Source of the DNA: an uncultured Porphyromonadaceae bacterium
GTDB lineage: Bacteria; Bacteroidota; Bacteroidia; Bacteroidales; Muribaculaceae
DNA: 64,000 nt
Assembly (NCBI GenBank): GCA_947643165.1
Contig: CANRVB010000010.1
Location: forward strand, 24,296 to 88,295
Reading direction: 5' to 3'
Shown in pieces: positions 8,640 through 17,882 of the stretch (positions are counted from its first letter, which is position 1; every line of letters starts with the position of its first letter). The notes below the pieces were generated by a model. The model did not search any database and had not been told where the DNA came from. It saw only the letters and a program-made list of their open reading frames with translations. The translations under genes were made by a program, and so were the position numbers.

Positions 8640-10103
8640 TTATTTCTTGCGTGCCGGCTCGCAGGTAAGGCCTACGCCGAGTTTTTTGAATATCTTGTGG
8701 TCAACTTCGCCGAGCATTACTGTTGAATGTACCTGACAGCCATTGAGTTGCGGTAACTGTGCAAGGGCTTTGCGGCAGTTTTCGTCGTGGGTGCTCAAGA
8801 CTGAGAGGGCTACCAGAACCTCATCGGTATGCAGACGTGGGTTGCGGCTTCTCAGATAGTTGATCTTGGTATGCTGTATGGGCTCAATCATCTGCTGCGG
8901 TATCAGCTTGACATTGTGGTCGATACCGGCGAGATGCTTTATAGTGTTCAGTATGAGTGCGGCGCTGGGTCCGAGCAGTTCGCCGGATTCGGCAGTTATT
9001 ATTGTGCCATCGGCGAGTTCGATTGCCGAACTCGGTTTGCCGCATTTCTCGGCACGCTCTTTGGCCGCCTGCACCGGTTTGCGGAAGGAGGTGTCGATTT
9101 TAGCCTGTTTCATAAGCAGGGCTATCTTGTTGACCTCGCTGTCGGTTCCGTCACCTTGTGCAAGATGGTTGAGGGCAGTGTAGTAGCGGCGTATTATTTC
9201 ATTTTTCGAAGCATTGCAGCATACCTCATCGTCGCTTATGCAGAATCCAACCATATTTACGCCCATATCGGTAGGCGATTTGTATGGATTTTCTCCGTAT
9301 ATGCCTTCGAAGAGTGCGTTCAGCACGGGGAATATCTCAATGTCGCGGTTGTAGTTGATAGCTGTCTTGCCGTAGGCTTCCAGATGGAAGGGGTCGATCA
9401 TGTTGACGTCGTTGAGGTCGGCAGTAGCGGCCTCATAAGCTATGTTGACGGGATGCTTCAGCGGGAGGTTCCACACGGGGAAGGTCTCGAACTTGGCATA
9501 TCCGGCTTCTATACCGCGCTTGTTCTCATTGTAAAGCTGGCTAAGGCATACGGCCATTTTACCGCTGCCCGGTCCGGGAGCGGTGACTATGACCAGCGGA
9601 CGTGTTGTCTCGATGTAGTCATTGTGTCCGAATCCTTCGTCGGATGCTATGAGGCCTACGTTGTTGGGATATCCCTCGATGGTGTAGTGATAGTATGTCG
9701 TGATACCCATTCGCTCCAGCCGTTTACGGAAGGTATCGGCGCTGATCTGGCCGTTGTAGTGGGTGACTACTACCGAACTGACCATGAATCCACGGTTCAT
9801 GAATTCGTTGCGCAGACGCAACACATCCATGTCGTAGGTTATACCAAGATCTTGTCTTACTTTGTTTTTTTCGATGTCGAGCGCGCTGATCACTATCACT
9901 ATTTCGGCGTGATCACGCAGCTGACTGAGCATGCGCAACTTTATGTCGGGTTGAAAACCGGGCAACACGCGGCTGGCGTGGTGGTCGTCGAAGAGCTTGC
10001 CGCCGAGCTCGAGGTATAACTTGTTGCCAAACTGCGCTATGCGCTCTTTAATGTGCTCAGATTGTATTCTGAGATATTTGTCGTTGTCGAAGCCGTATAT
10101 CAT
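8640..10103 (-). CDS. DUF1846 family protein
   Basis: The protein of 487 residues begins MIYGFDNDKYLRIQSEHI, the usual start of the DUF1846 family, and continues through the conserved DDHHASRVLPGF, TAPGPGSGKMAVCLSQLY and MGVNMVGFCI segments. The glycine-rich GPGSGK stretch resembles a nucleotide-binding loop, but no reaction is established for the family. Length is normal. The track start at 10115 is a TTG that lies inside the -7 box, so the ATG at 10103 is preferred. It has no signal peptide and should be cytoplasmic. It is monocistronic, with a terminator behind it. Confidence 0.88.
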   Translation of the reverse strand: MIYGFDNDKYLRIQSEHIKERIAQFGNKLYLELGGKLFDDHHASRVLPGFQPDIKLRMLSQLRDHAEIVIVISALDIEKNKVRQDLGITYDMDVLRLRNEFMNRGFMVSSVVVTHYNGQISADTFRKRLERMGITTYYHYTIEGYPNNVGLIASDEGFGHNDYIETTRPLVIVTAPGPGSGKMAVCLSQLYNENKRGIEAGYAKFETFPVWNLPLKHPVNIAYEAATADLNDVNMIDPFHLEAYGKTAINYNRDIEIFPVLNALFEGIYGENPYKSPTDMGVNMVGFCISDDEVCCNASKNEIIRRYYTALNHLAQGDGTDSEVNKIALLMKQAKIDTSFRKPVQAAKERAEKCGKPSSAIELADGTIITAESGELLGPSAALILNTIKHLAGIDHNVKLIPQQMIEPIQHTKINYLRSRNPRLHTDEVLVALSVLSTHDENCRKALAQLPQLNGCQVHSTVMLGEVDHKIFKKLGVGLTCEPARKK

Positions 10104-10112
10104 AACGGAATG

Positions 10113-10120
10113 CAAAGGTA
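10113..10120 (-). promoter_or_regulatory. -7 box placed almost on the DUF1846 start codon
   Basis: TACCTTTG on the minus strand ends 9 bases before the ATG at 10103. With the usual spacing this predicts a transcript with a leader of only a few bases. Confidence 0.55.
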
Positions 10121-10193
10121 ACGATTATTTTCGATTGTCGTACCTGCTCCGCTTCAAACATTTTCGAAAAATAATACAGGCCAACGGAAGTGT

Positions 10194-10346
10194 TTATTTC
10201 CTGTGGGCCGCGCCCATTGCCGCAAGCAGTTCGGGTGTGAGAACTGTGTGCTTGTCGGCAAAATGATAGCCGTTAAGTTCGACAGGCCGCAACAGCCGCG
10301 CATTCTTGAGGGTAGGGCGTGCTATGATCTTTACTTTTGTGCTCAT
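10194..10346 (-). CDS. Uncharacterised 50-residue basic peptide, coupled to the VKOR gene
   Basis: This frame is below the size limit of the ORF track. It starts at the ATG at 10346, which overlaps the VKOR stop as ATGA, and ends with TAA at 10194-10196. The peptide begins MSTKVKIIARPTLKNARLL, contains HTVLTPELLAAMG and ends AAHRK. It has no cysteine, no signal peptide and no double-glycine motif; it is basic at both ends with a central segment rich in leucine and alanine. The four-base overlap argues strongly that it is translated by coupling. Function is unknown. It could be a partner of the membrane protein, an assembly factor, or a precursor peptide; nothing in the sequence decides this. 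Confidence 0.65.
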   Translation of the reverse strand: MSTKVKIIARPTLKNARLLRPVELNGYHFADKHTVLTPELLAAMGAAHRK

Positions 10347-11380
10347 ATATCAGCCGGATCAGATTTGTCGGGATTGTTGGATTTCTGGAAATTGATATGC
10401 GGGAGGATACGGTTGATAAGCAGGAGGGCTCCGGCGTAGCAAGCGCCAAGCAGCCAGAATCCGGTTGCCGGGGGAAATCCTTCTTTCAGCCATCCACCGC
10501 CGAAATAACAGAAAAACAGAAGCCACAGGGAGGCCTGCACGCTTACGCAGAGTGTACACCATGCTTTGGCGCGGAACTTCTGATACCAGATGCTCCAGAA
10601 TGTGAACGGGAGGCAACACACATTGCATGCCGCGAGCCAGGGCCAGGATGAAGGCGATGTGATCAACGCTATCAGACTAACGCCGAAATAGGCGAAACCG
10701 ACTTCGCTCCACCCGAACAGTCCGAAAAAACTTGCGGCGCTTGTCGAGAGCACTGAGTCGCAACCTCCCGCCTCAAGTACTCCGCACACGCGCTCGGCAG
10801 CCCGTGTATGTACTCCGTGAGATTTCTGCACGAGCATATACGTGAGCCACAGTCCGACTATGTCTATGAGCATTACCAAGATTGTGGACCAATGGCGATA
10901 TATGCCGTTTGTAATGCTGAGGTAGGCGAACAAGGCCAGCGCTATACCGCAAAGTATCCATCCTTTTCCTTCCGTAAGCAATTCATTGCGCCGGTGTTGC
11001 CGGTAGTCGGGTTCTGCCGCCTCAGGCGTCGGAAAGGCCAGAAACACAGTGCCGTCGCATGCCGACATGAGTGTACCTACCGATGTCTGGAGTTTAGATC
11101 CTTCGCTCTGATAGGTCACAGTGTCACCCTTTATATCGAGCACAATGATGAACCGACCCTTTTTTGTCCGGGCCATATAGGGCGGGGTGAGCAACCGGAT
11201 CTCGTTAATGTCGGTAAGCTCATAGCCTTGGCTGTCAACACCGTATTCGGCAAGCAGCTTGCTGTAGCCGAACAACGAGTTGAACGACATGCTACCGAAC
11301 CGGGCAGTCGAGTAGCCGTCGGTATGAGGCACATTGAGAGCCGTAAGGAAGTCTATGAATATATTTGGGGCGGAGGCCAT
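10343..11380 (-). CDS. VKOR-family membrane protein with N-terminal degenerate C39-like domain
   Basis: The 345-residue protein has about 125 N-terminal residues resembling C39 peptidase domains (FGYSKLLAEYGVDSQGYEL, then PPYMARTKKGRFIIVLDIKG), but with no catalytic cysteine at the start, so a peptidase function is unlikely. A membrane domain of four to five helices follows, with VKOR features: a CGVLEAGGCDSVLSTSAAS loop, then FGWSEVGFAYFGVSLI, and the redox pair CTLC near residue 275. VKOR proteins reoxidise thiol oxidoreductases using quinone. Many bacterial homologues carry a C-terminal thioredoxin domain; here the thioredoxin is a separate gene 21 bases upstream. A 50-residue peptide gene overlaps its stop. 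Confidence 0.85.
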   Translation of the reverse strand: MASAPNIFIDFLTALNVPHTDGYSTARFGSMSFNSLFGYSKLLAEYGVDSQGYELTDINEIRLLTPPYMARTKKGRFIIVLDIKGDTVTYQSEGSKLQTSVGTLMSACDGTVFLAFPTPEAAEPDYRQHRRNELLTEGKGWILCGIALALFAYLSITNGIYRHWSTILVMLIDIVGLWLTYMLVQKSHGVHTRAAERVCGVLEAGGCDSVLSTSAASFFGLFGWSEVGFAYFGVSLIALITSPSSWPWLAACNVCCLPFTFWSIWYQKFRAKAWCTLCVSVQASLWLLFFCYFGGGWLKEGFPPATGFWLLGACYAGALLLINRILPHINFQKSNNPDKSDPADI

Positions 11381-11401
11381 TCGGGTGTCTGGTTTGATTG
11401 A

Positions 11402-11704
11402 TTACTCCTTTGAGTAGTAGTCCACTTTTCCTAAAAGCATGTCGCCGGTCATCTCGCCGCTGTGGCGCCATACCGGCTGTCCGTTCTTGTAGATGATGAA
11501 CGTAGGTATTGACTCAACGTTGGCTTCGGATGCGGATGCCTTGTTCTGGTCAATGTCATACTGAAAGACAGGTATGCGCTGATCAAGGAGTTCCTTGAGT
11601 TCATCGACTACCGGCATCATACGATGGCAATGGGGGCACCATGATGCATAAAACTCTACCAGTGCCACGGGGTTCTCTGTTATAGCTTGTTTGAAGTCTG
11701 TCAT
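11402..11704 (-). CDS. Thioredoxin with CPHC active site
   Basis: The product is a 100-residue single thioredoxin fold with VEFYASWCPHCHRMMPVVDEL, the cis-proline segment VESIPTFIIY and the final GEMTGD loop. The CPHC active site is more oxidising than the CGPC of classic thioredoxin and resembles DsbA (CPHC in E. coli). There is no signal peptide, so if it works with the VKOR protein it must do so from the cytoplasmic side, or exchange electrons with the C39-like domain. It is the first gene of a three-gene cassette with the VKOR protein and the small peptide. Confidence 0.9.
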   Translation of the reverse strand: MTDFKQAITENPVALVEFYASWCPHCHRMMPVVDELKELLDQRIPVFQYDIDQNKASASEANVESIPTFIIYKNGQPVWRHSGEMTGDMLLGKVDYYSKE

Positions 11705-11761
11705 ATTATTATCTGGTTTTTATTATATCAACAACCAGGGGATCGTTCGGTTCGATTGAAT

Positions 11762-11807
11762 ATAGAACGGGCATCCCCGCCCGTGTGGCAGGGATGCCCG
11801 TTCTGAA
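11762..11807 (-). terminator. Terminator of the ilv operon
   Basis: AGAACGGGCATCCC pairs perfectly with GGGATGCCCGTTCT over 14 bases directly behind ilvC; the T tract (TTCTATATTC) is weak. Confidence 0.7.
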
Positions 11808-11825
11808 TGAGTATGGTTGATGAGA

Positions 11826-12869
11826 TCAGTTGTTTTCCGGGCGGAGAGAGCGTACGGTCACTGCGGTACGCCACATTTCGCTTTCTCTCATTTCTTTCAA
11901 CTCCTGCTCGAGCTTCTCGCGGTAGTCGGGCTTGCTGTTGGAGTCGATTGATATCTGGGCTTCGTTGCCCGACTTGACGCTCTCATATAGCCGTTCGACA
12001 ACGGGCTTGATGGCGTCGTGGAACGGACCCATCCAGTCGAGCGCGCCACGTTGTGCTGTGGTGGAGCAGTTAGCATACATCCAGTCCATGCCGTTCTTTG
12101 CGAACAGAGGCATGAGGCTCTGGGTCAGCTCTTCGACGGTTTCGTTGAATGCCTCCGAGGGGGTGTGGCCATTTTCGCGGAGCACCTCATATTGAGCCAG
12201 CAGAAGGCCCTGTATGGCACCCATCAGCGAGCCGCGCTCACCGGTCAGGTCGCTGGTAGCCTCGCGCGTGAATGTGGTTTCAAACAGATATCCAGAACCA
12301 ATGCCTATGCCGAGAGCTATGGTGCGGTCGAATGCACGGCCGGTGTAGTCCTGATAGATGGCATAGCTTGAGTTGAGGCCACGGCCCTCGAGGAACATTG
12401 TGCGCAGCGAAGTTCCCGAGCCTTTGGGGGCCACCATTATCACGTCGATATCTTTGGGCGGAACGACTCCGGTGCGGTCATTCCAGGTTATTGCGAATCC
12501 GTGGCTGAAGTAGAGAGCCTTGCCGGGTGTGAGATATTGCTTTATTTTGGGCCATACCGACATCACGGCTGCATCGCTGAGCAGGCACATGATTATAGTG
12601 GCTTTCTGGCAAGCCTCCTCGATCGGGAAGAGGGTTTCGCCGGGTTTCCATCCGTCTGCCACGGCTTTATCGTATGTCTTGCCTTCGCGCTGACCAACTA
12701 TAACGTTGAATCCGTTGTCGCGGAGGTTCATGCTCTGGCCGGGGCCCTGTACGCCGTATCCGATAACGGCGATGGTCTCGTCTTTGAGTACTTCACGTGC
12801 TTTTTCAAGAGGAAATTCTTCGCGGATGATGACGTTCTCTTCAATGCCGCCAAAGTTCATTTTTGCCAT
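11826..12869 (-). CDS. ilvC: Ketol-acid reductoisomerase (class I)
   Basis: The 347-residue enzyme converts acetolactate or acetohydroxybutyrate to the dihydroxy acid using NADPH and Mg2+, the second step of valine/isoleucine synthesis. The Rossmann motif VIGYGVQGPGQSMNLRD, MVAPKGSGTSLR, and the C-terminal knotted domain with TSDLTGERGSLMGAIQG are present. It is the last gene of the ilvD-ilvB-ilvN-thioesterase-ilvC operon and is followed by a strong hairpin. Length and motifs are normal. Confidence 0.97.
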   Translation of the reverse strand: MAKMNFGGIEENVIIREEFPLEKAREVLKDETIAVIGYGVQGPGQSMNLRDNGFNVIVGQREGKTYDKAVADGWKPGETLFPIEEACQKATIIMCLLSDAAVMSVWPKIKQYLTPGKALYFSHGFAITWNDRTGVVPPKDIDVIMVAPKGSGTSLRTMFLEGRGLNSSYAIYQDYTGRAFDRTIALGIGIGSGYLFETTFTREATSDLTGERGSLMGAIQGLLLAQYEVLRENGHTPSEAFNETVEELTQSLMPLFAKNGMDWMYANCSTTAQRGALDWMGPFHDAIKPVVERLYESVKSGNEAQISIDSNSKPDYREKLEQELKEMRESEMWRTAVTVRSLRPENN

Positions 12870-12916
12870 ATGAAAATATGATTAGAATAGAGTAATTTTG
12901 AAAATTCGTTGATGAT

Positions 12917-13699
12917 TTATTGTCGGCCGCGCAGTATGAACCTGGCGGTCGTATGTATTGTGTTGTCGCAGGCACCGGCCATCGTGACGGTGTAAGTTAC
13001 CGTGTCCCCGGTCTCCTCCCTGATGGCATGCAGGTTGACATGCGCGCCGCAAAGTGCCTCGCGGTGGAAGAGTATGTCCATACGGACAAGAGTCATGGAC
13101 TTGTATTCGTCGACGGTCATGCAGTTGAGCATCAGTTCGACATAGCGTGTCGTGGTGACATGTCCGTTGAAGTCGAGATCGGTCACCCCGAATGTGTAGC
13201 TTGTGAACGGATTGTCGCTCAAGGCGGATCTTATCTTGGCCACGGGAGCCATAGCCGGTTGGCGGTCGGAGATGGCGGTGAAATCGGCCGCTACATCACT
13301 GAGGTCGGCCTGATGGCGGCTGTCGGCATCGATCGATGACCATATCGTGCGCGATTCGCCTACGTGCTCGCCGTTTACAGAAATATCGAAGCATCGTTCG
13401 CTGAAAAGGCGGTTGAACGATATGACCCTGGTGTCTATCCGGTATGTGTCGTACATCATCGGCCAGCGATCCATTTCTATGGCCATACGCCCCATGACCC
13501 ACAGGCGGTTGCGTTGACCAAGGCGTTGATAACCTATGTCGAGGCTGTCGGCGTGAGCTGTGGCAAGGGCGATAAGCTCACCGACAAGTCCTGCCGGAGG
13601 CAGTTCGCGCCTCACGTCGCACCCGTCGGCCGCTATCCGGCGTTCCATGCCCATCGTTGCCGACGGCTTAGCTGCAGCGTCTGTTGTCTCAGTCGTCAT
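12917..13699 (-). CDS. Acyl-ACP thioesterase inside the ilv operon
   Basis: The 260-residue protein has two hotdog domains of the plant FatA/FatB type. In the second the catalytic pattern DLDFNGHVTTTRYVELML (Asp-x-Asn-x-His) is seen, and the first carries WVMGRMAIEMDRWP. It should release free fatty acids from acyl-ACP in the cytoplasm. It overlaps the 3' end of ilvN by 11 bases, so it is translated with the branched-chain amino acid enzymes. From memory the same arrangement occurs in other Bacteroidales. A link to branched-chain acyl groups made from the same keto acids is possible but is inference. Confidence 0.88.
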   Translation of the reverse strand: MTTETTDAAAKPSATMGMERRIAADGCDVRRELPPAGLVGELIALATAHADSLDIGYQRLGQRNRLWVMGRMAIEMDRWPMMYDTYRIDTRVISFNRLFSERCFDISVNGEHVGESRTIWSSIDADSRHQADLSDVAADFTAISDRQPAMAPVAKIRSALSDNPFTSYTFGVTDLDFNGHVTTTRYVELMLNCMTVDEYKSMTLVRMDILFHREALCGAHVNLHAIREETGDTVTYTVTMAGACDNTIHTTARFILRGRQ

Positions 13700-14246
13700 G
13701 AGTCAGTCGTTTCCGGCGTTCTTCCTGGCTCGACAGATATGCGTCGACAAGTTCTATCGGGCTCTTTGTGATGGAAATGCGTCCTGATCGTACGAATTGC
13801 GTCAGGTCGTAGCTTTTGAGCTCCTGAAAGAGCGATTCAGTCTCGTCGCTGTGTCCTGTTTTCTCAAGTATGGTGTAGTCGGGGGTGATATCGAGTATGC
13901 GGGCGTTGTGGCGTCGTATTATTTCCTCGAGATTCTTCTCTTCGAGCAGCTTCTGGGTGGATACTTTGTAGAGGGCCACTTCCTGATGCACGACCTCCTC
14001 GTCGGTATACAGAAAAGCCTTGATCACATCGATACGGCGCTCTATCTGCTGAATGGCTTTTTCGAGCGAGCGTCGGTCGCTGAAGCAGGTAAGGTGAATC
14101 TTGTGCACACCTTCAATGGCGCTCGCACTCGCGCTCACGCTCTCGATGTTGAGGCAACGGCGGGTGAATATGATCGACAGCTGGTTGAGCAGGCCGACAT
14201 GATTTTCGGTATATATGGCTATTGTGAATAGTTGCTGATCTTCCAT
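13689..14246 (-). CDS. ilvN: Acetolactate synthase, regulatory small subunit
   Basis: The 185-residue protein carries an N-terminal ACT domain (FTIAIYTENHVGLLNQLSIIFTRRCLNIESV) and the C-terminal IlvN/IlvH domain (EVALYKVST, ILDITPDYTILEKTG). It binds the valine effector and activates the catalytic subunit encoded just upstream, from which it is separated by only 3 bases; the next gene overlaps its end. It could equally be named ilvH. Confidence 0.95.
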   Translation of the reverse strand: MEDQQLFTIAIYTENHVGLLNQLSIIFTRRCLNIESVSASASAIEGVHKIHLTCFSDRRSLEKAIQQIERRIDVIKAFLYTDEEVVHQEVALYKVSTQKLLEEKNLEEIIRRHNARILDITPDYTILEKTGHSDETESLFQELKSYDLTQFVRSGRISITKSPIELVDAYLSSQEERRKRLTHDD

Positions 14247-14249
14247 TTG

Positions 14250-15986
14250 TCAATCATTCAGGGTGTTTACATCAAAAATTTCATCTTTCGACAGCATCAC
14301 GTAGTCTACTGCGCAGCCGTTGGGTGTCATCGGGAATACCATGTCGCACTCGTCGACGGTGACATTGAGCATATACGGTCCGTCGTATTCCATCATGCGG
14401 GTTATGGCCCCGTCGAGTTGGCTGCGCTTCTCAACGTTCTCGGCCTTGATACCGTAGGCGTCGGCAAGCTCCACAAAGTCGGGATTGACCATAGGGGTCT
14501 GGGAGAACCGGTTGTTGTAGAAGAGAGCCTGCCATTGGCGTACGTTGCCCAGATAATTGTTGTTGAGTACGATTATCTTTACAGCGACACCGTATTGCAT
14601 GATTGTGCCGAGTTCCTGTACGGTCATCTGTATGCCACCGTCGCCGGTGAACACGCACACTGTGCGGTGAGGGGCACCCATTTTGGCTCCTATTCCGGCG
14701 GGCAGCCCGAAGCCCATTGTGCCGAGACCTCCCGATGTGATTATGCTTCGTGGGGCAGTGTAGCGGAAGTAGCGGGCCGAGAGCATCTGGTTGAGGCCAA
14801 CGTCGGTGACGAGTATCGGGTCGATTCCGGCGGCAAGCGATACTTTGCGTGCCACCTCGCCCATCTTGCACATTCCATCAGGATCGTCATTGCACAGTTC
14901 CGGTTGGATGATCTTCTCGGTCTCTATTTTTGCGCAGGTGTCGAAGGATTTCTGCCAGTCGGTGTGCTTTGCCTCGCGGACGAATGGATAGAGCCGGTGG
15001 AGCACCTCGCGCGCGTCGCCGTGGATCTTGACGTAGCTCTTCACGTTTTTGTCAAACTCGGCTGCGTCGATGTCGATGTGTACTATCTTGGCGTTGGGTG
15101 CATACTTGTCGAGCTCGCCGGTGACACGGTCGTCAAAACGCATGCCTACGGCTACTATCAGGTCGGCACGGTTGGTATTTACGTTCGGTCCGATATTTCC
15201 GTGCATGCCGAGCATTCCTTTATACATAGGATGATCGCTTGGCATAGTCGAGAGGCCCAGCAGGGTAGAGGCTACAGGCAGATCGGCTTTCTCTACAAGT
15301 GCCGACAGCTCTTTCTCGGCCCCGGAGATCATCACTCCGTGGCCTGCGAGCACCAGCGGACGGTCGGCCGAGTTGATCAGCGATGCCACAACCTGCAGAT
15401 CCGTGTCATGAACTTCCGGATAGGGAATGTAGCTGCGGATGAAGTTGCAGCGGCGGTAGCGGTCCCATTCGAGAGTACCGGTCTGTGCATCTTTGGCTAT
15501 GTCGAGGACTACCGGGCCCGGACGTCCGGTGTTGGCTATATAGAATGCCTTGGCCAGAGCTGCCGGTATGTCAGCGGAGTTGCGTATCTGGATGGTCCAT
15601 TTGGATATCGGCTGGGTTATGCCCACAACGTCGGTCTCCTGGAATGAGTCGCTGCCGAGAAGCCATGAATTGACCTGACCTATTATCACTACCAGGGGAG
15701 TGCAGTCGACATTGGCGTCGCTCAGTCCGGTGATCACATTGGCCGCGCCGGGTCCCGACGTCACTATCACTACGCCTGTGCGCAGGCTGGCGCGTGCATA
15801 TCCCTGCGCGGCATGAATCGCACCCTGCTCATGGCGTGTGAGCACGTGGGTTATCTTGTCTGCATAGTCATACAGGGTGTCATATACCGGTATGATAGCT
15901 CCACCCGGATAGCCGAACACTCTGTCGACTCCCTCACAGATCAGGCCGCGCACTATTGCCTCGGCTCCAGTTATTATCTCGCTCAT
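14250..15986 (-). CDS. ilvB: Acetolactate synthase, catalytic large subunit
   Basis: The 578-residue enzyme condenses two pyruvates (or pyruvate and 2-ketobutyrate) with thiamine diphosphate, Mg2+ and FAD. The catalytic glutamate region (VFGYPGGAIIPVYDTLYD, THVLTRHEQGAIHAAQGYA), the FAD domain and the C-terminal thiamine-diphosphate motif GDGGIQMTVQELGTI...NNNYLG are all present. It lies between ilvD (27 bases) and ilvN (3 bases). The 471-residue ORF on the opposite strand is a shadow. Confidence 0.97.
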   Translation of the reverse strand: MSEIITGAEAIVRGLICEGVDRVFGYPGGAIIPVYDTLYDYADKITHVLTRHEQGAIHAAQGYARASLRTGVVIVTSGPGAANVITGLSDANVDCTPLVVIIGQVNSWLLGSDSFQETDVVGITQPISKWTIQIRNSADIPAALAKAFYIANTGRPGPVVLDIAKDAQTGTLEWDRYRRCNFIRSYIPYPEVHDTDLQVVASLINSADRPLVLAGHGVMISGAEKELSALVEKADLPVASTLLGLSTMPSDHPMYKGMLGMHGNIGPNVNTNRADLIVAVGMRFDDRVTGELDKYAPNAKIVHIDIDAAEFDKNVKSYVKIHGDAREVLHRLYPFVREAKHTDWQKSFDTCAKIETEKIIQPELCNDDPDGMCKMGEVARKVSLAAGIDPILVTDVGLNQMLSARYFRYTAPRSIITSGGLGTMGFGLPAGIGAKMGAPHRTVCVFTGDGGIQMTVQELGTIMQYGVAVKIIVLNNNYLGNVRQWQALFYNNRFSQTPMVNPDFVELADAYGIKAENVEKRSQLDGAITRMMEYDGPYMLNVTVDECDMVFPMTPNGCAVDYVMLSKDEIFDVNTLND

Positions 15987-16013
15987 ATATGTGATGTATC
16001 TTCGTTCTGGTTA

Positions 16014-17837
16014 TTAAAGTCTTACTCCGCCCTTATCAGCCGAGGCCACCATTGAGGCGTATGCCTTGAGAGCGCGGCTCACCTGACGGTCGCGTCCACG
16101 CGGGGTGAATGCCTCCGATCCGTGGGCTTCCTCACGCCGGCGGCGTTCATCCAGCTCCTCCCGGCTAAGCTCTACATTGATGGTGCGGGCCGGTATGTCG
16201 ATGCTTATTATATCTCCGTCCTCGACGAGGCCTATCGCACCTCCCGAGGCTGCTTCAGGCGATATGTGGCCTATCGACAATCCGCTTGTTCCGCCGGAAA
16301 AACGGCCGTCGGTTATCAACGCGCACTCTTTGCCCAGATGGCGGCTCTTTATGTAGCTCGTGGGATAGAGCATTTCCTGCATTCCGGGACCTCCCTTGGG
16401 ACCCTCGTAGGCTATCACTACCACGTCGCCCGAGTTTACCTTGCCGCCGAGTATGCCTTCTACGGCTTCCTCCTGGCTGTGGAACATGCGTGCGGGGCCG
16501 CGGAACCGGAATATGCTTTCATCTACTCCGGCCGTCTTTACAACACATCCGTCTTCCGCAATGTTTCCGCGAAGCACGGCTATGCCGCCATCTTTCACGT
16601 AAGCATGCTCCATATCGCGTATGCACCCCGAGCTGCGGTCGGTATCCAGACTGCCGTAATACGACATTTGCGAGCCCAGGCTCAGGTTGCGCTTCTCGCC
16701 CGGAGCGCTCCGCCACAGTTCGTCGGCCTCGTCCGTATAATTCTTGCCCCCTATGGCCCAGTGGTCTATAGCCTCGCCAAGGGTCAGTCGGTCGGCTCGG
16801 CTCACACTTGTATCTACAAGTCCGTTGTCGGCCAGTATCTTCATTATCGACAGTATTCCGCCGGCGCGGTTCACATCCTGGATGTGATAGTGCGAGTTGG
16901 GGGCCACCTTGCACAGCACCGGAGTGCGGCGCGACAGCATGTCTATGTCGTCTATGGTGAAATCGGCGCCTGCCTCATGGGCTATGGCCAGCAGATGGAG
17001 CACTGTGTTTGTCGATCCGCCCATGGCTATGTCGAGAGTCATCGCATTAAGAAATGCGCTGCGGTTGGCTATGCTGCGCGGTAGCACACTCTCATTGCCG
17101 TCGCGGTAATACGCATAGGTGTTCTCCACTATCTGCCGTGCGGCTTTTTTGAACAGTTCGCGGCGGTTGATATGCGTGGCTACTACCGTACCGTTGCCGG
17201 GCAGCGCCAGGCCTATGGCCTCGTTAAGCGAGTTCATCGAATTGGCGGTGAACATGCCCGAGCACGAGCCGCACGTCGGGCAGCTGTGTCTTTCGAGCTG
17301 CTCAACAGTCTCGTCAGGCACCGACGTGTCGGCCGCATCTACCATCACGTCGATCAGATCGAGCGACCTGTCGCCCAGCTTGCCCGCTTCCATCGGGCCG
17401 CCGCTTACGAATATCGTAGGTATGTTCAGCCTCATTGCAGCTATGAGCATACCCGGGGTCACCTTGTCGCAGTTGCTTATGCACACCATTGCGTCGGCCT
17501 TGTGCGCATTGACCATATATTCCACCGAGTCGGCTATCAGTTCGCGCGACGGCAGCGAATAGAGCATTCCGTCGTGGCCCATCGCTATTCCGTCATCAAT
17601 CGCTATGGTGTTGAATTCGGCCGCAAAACATCCCTGACGCTCTATCTCAGCCTTTACCTCCTGGCCTATCTCATGCAGATGCGTATGACCCGGAACAAAC
17701 TGTGTGAACGAATTTACTATTGCTATTATCGGCTTGCCTATCTGGTCCTCTTTCATGCCGTTGGCGCGCCACAGGGCTCTTGCGCCGGCCATGCGCCGGC
17801 CCATTGTGCTGGCTGCGCTCCGTAATTTATGTACCAT
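16014..17837 (-). CDS. ilvD: Dihydroxy-acid dehydratase
   Basis: The 607-residue Fe-S enzyme dehydrates 2,3-dihydroxy acids to 2-keto acids, the third step of valine/isoleucine synthesis. Cluster-binding motifs [12 protein letters not shown] and [17 protein letters not shown] are present, as is the C-terminal [14 protein letters not shown]. The start [15 protein letters not shown] at 17837 was chosen because it matches the family; the track start 21 codons upstream lies at the edge of the promoter. It is the first gene of the ilv operon. Confidence 0.96.
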   Translation of the reverse strand: MVHKLRSAASTMGRRMAGARALWRANGMKEDQIGKPIIAIVNSFTQFVPGHTHLHEIGQEVKAEIERQGCFAAEFNTIAIDDGIAMGHDGMLYSLPSRELIADSVEYMVNAHKADAMVCISNCDKVTPGMLIAAMRLNIPTIFVSGGPMEAGKLGDRSLDLIDVMVDAADTSVPDETVEQLERHSCPTCGSCSGMFTANSMNSLNEAIGLALPGNGTVVATHINRRELFKKAARQIVENTYAYYRDGNESVLPRSIANRSAFLNAMTLDIAMGGSTNTVLHLLAIAHEAGADFTIDDIDMLSRRTPVLCKVAPNSHYHIQDVNRAGGILSIMKILADNGLVDTSVSRADRLTLGEAIDHWAIGGKNYTDEADELWRSAPGEKRNLSLGSQMSYYGSLDTDRSSGCIRDMEHAYVKDGGIAVLRGNIAEDGCVVKTAGVDESIFRFRGPARMFHSQEEAVEGILGGKVNSGDVVVIAYEGPKGGPGMQEMLYPTSYIKSRHLGKECALITDGRFSGGTSGLSIGHISPEAASGGAIGLVEDGDIISIDIPARTINVELSREELDERRRREEAHGSEAFTPRGRDRQVSRALKAYASMVASADKGGVRL

Positions 17838-17882
17838 ATCTCGAATTGATGCGGAAACTATTCTTTTATTTACTTTCGGTTG

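Noticed and set aside
8829-10019. 396-residue plus-strand ORF opposite DUF1846
   Set aside because: Shadow of the well conserved DUF1846 gene; valine-rich, without domain or promoter.
14232-15647. 471-residue plus-strand ORF opposite ilvB
   Set aside because: It is the complement of the clear ilvB frame and its sequence has no recognisable family; long antisense frames are common in this GC-biased coding DNA.
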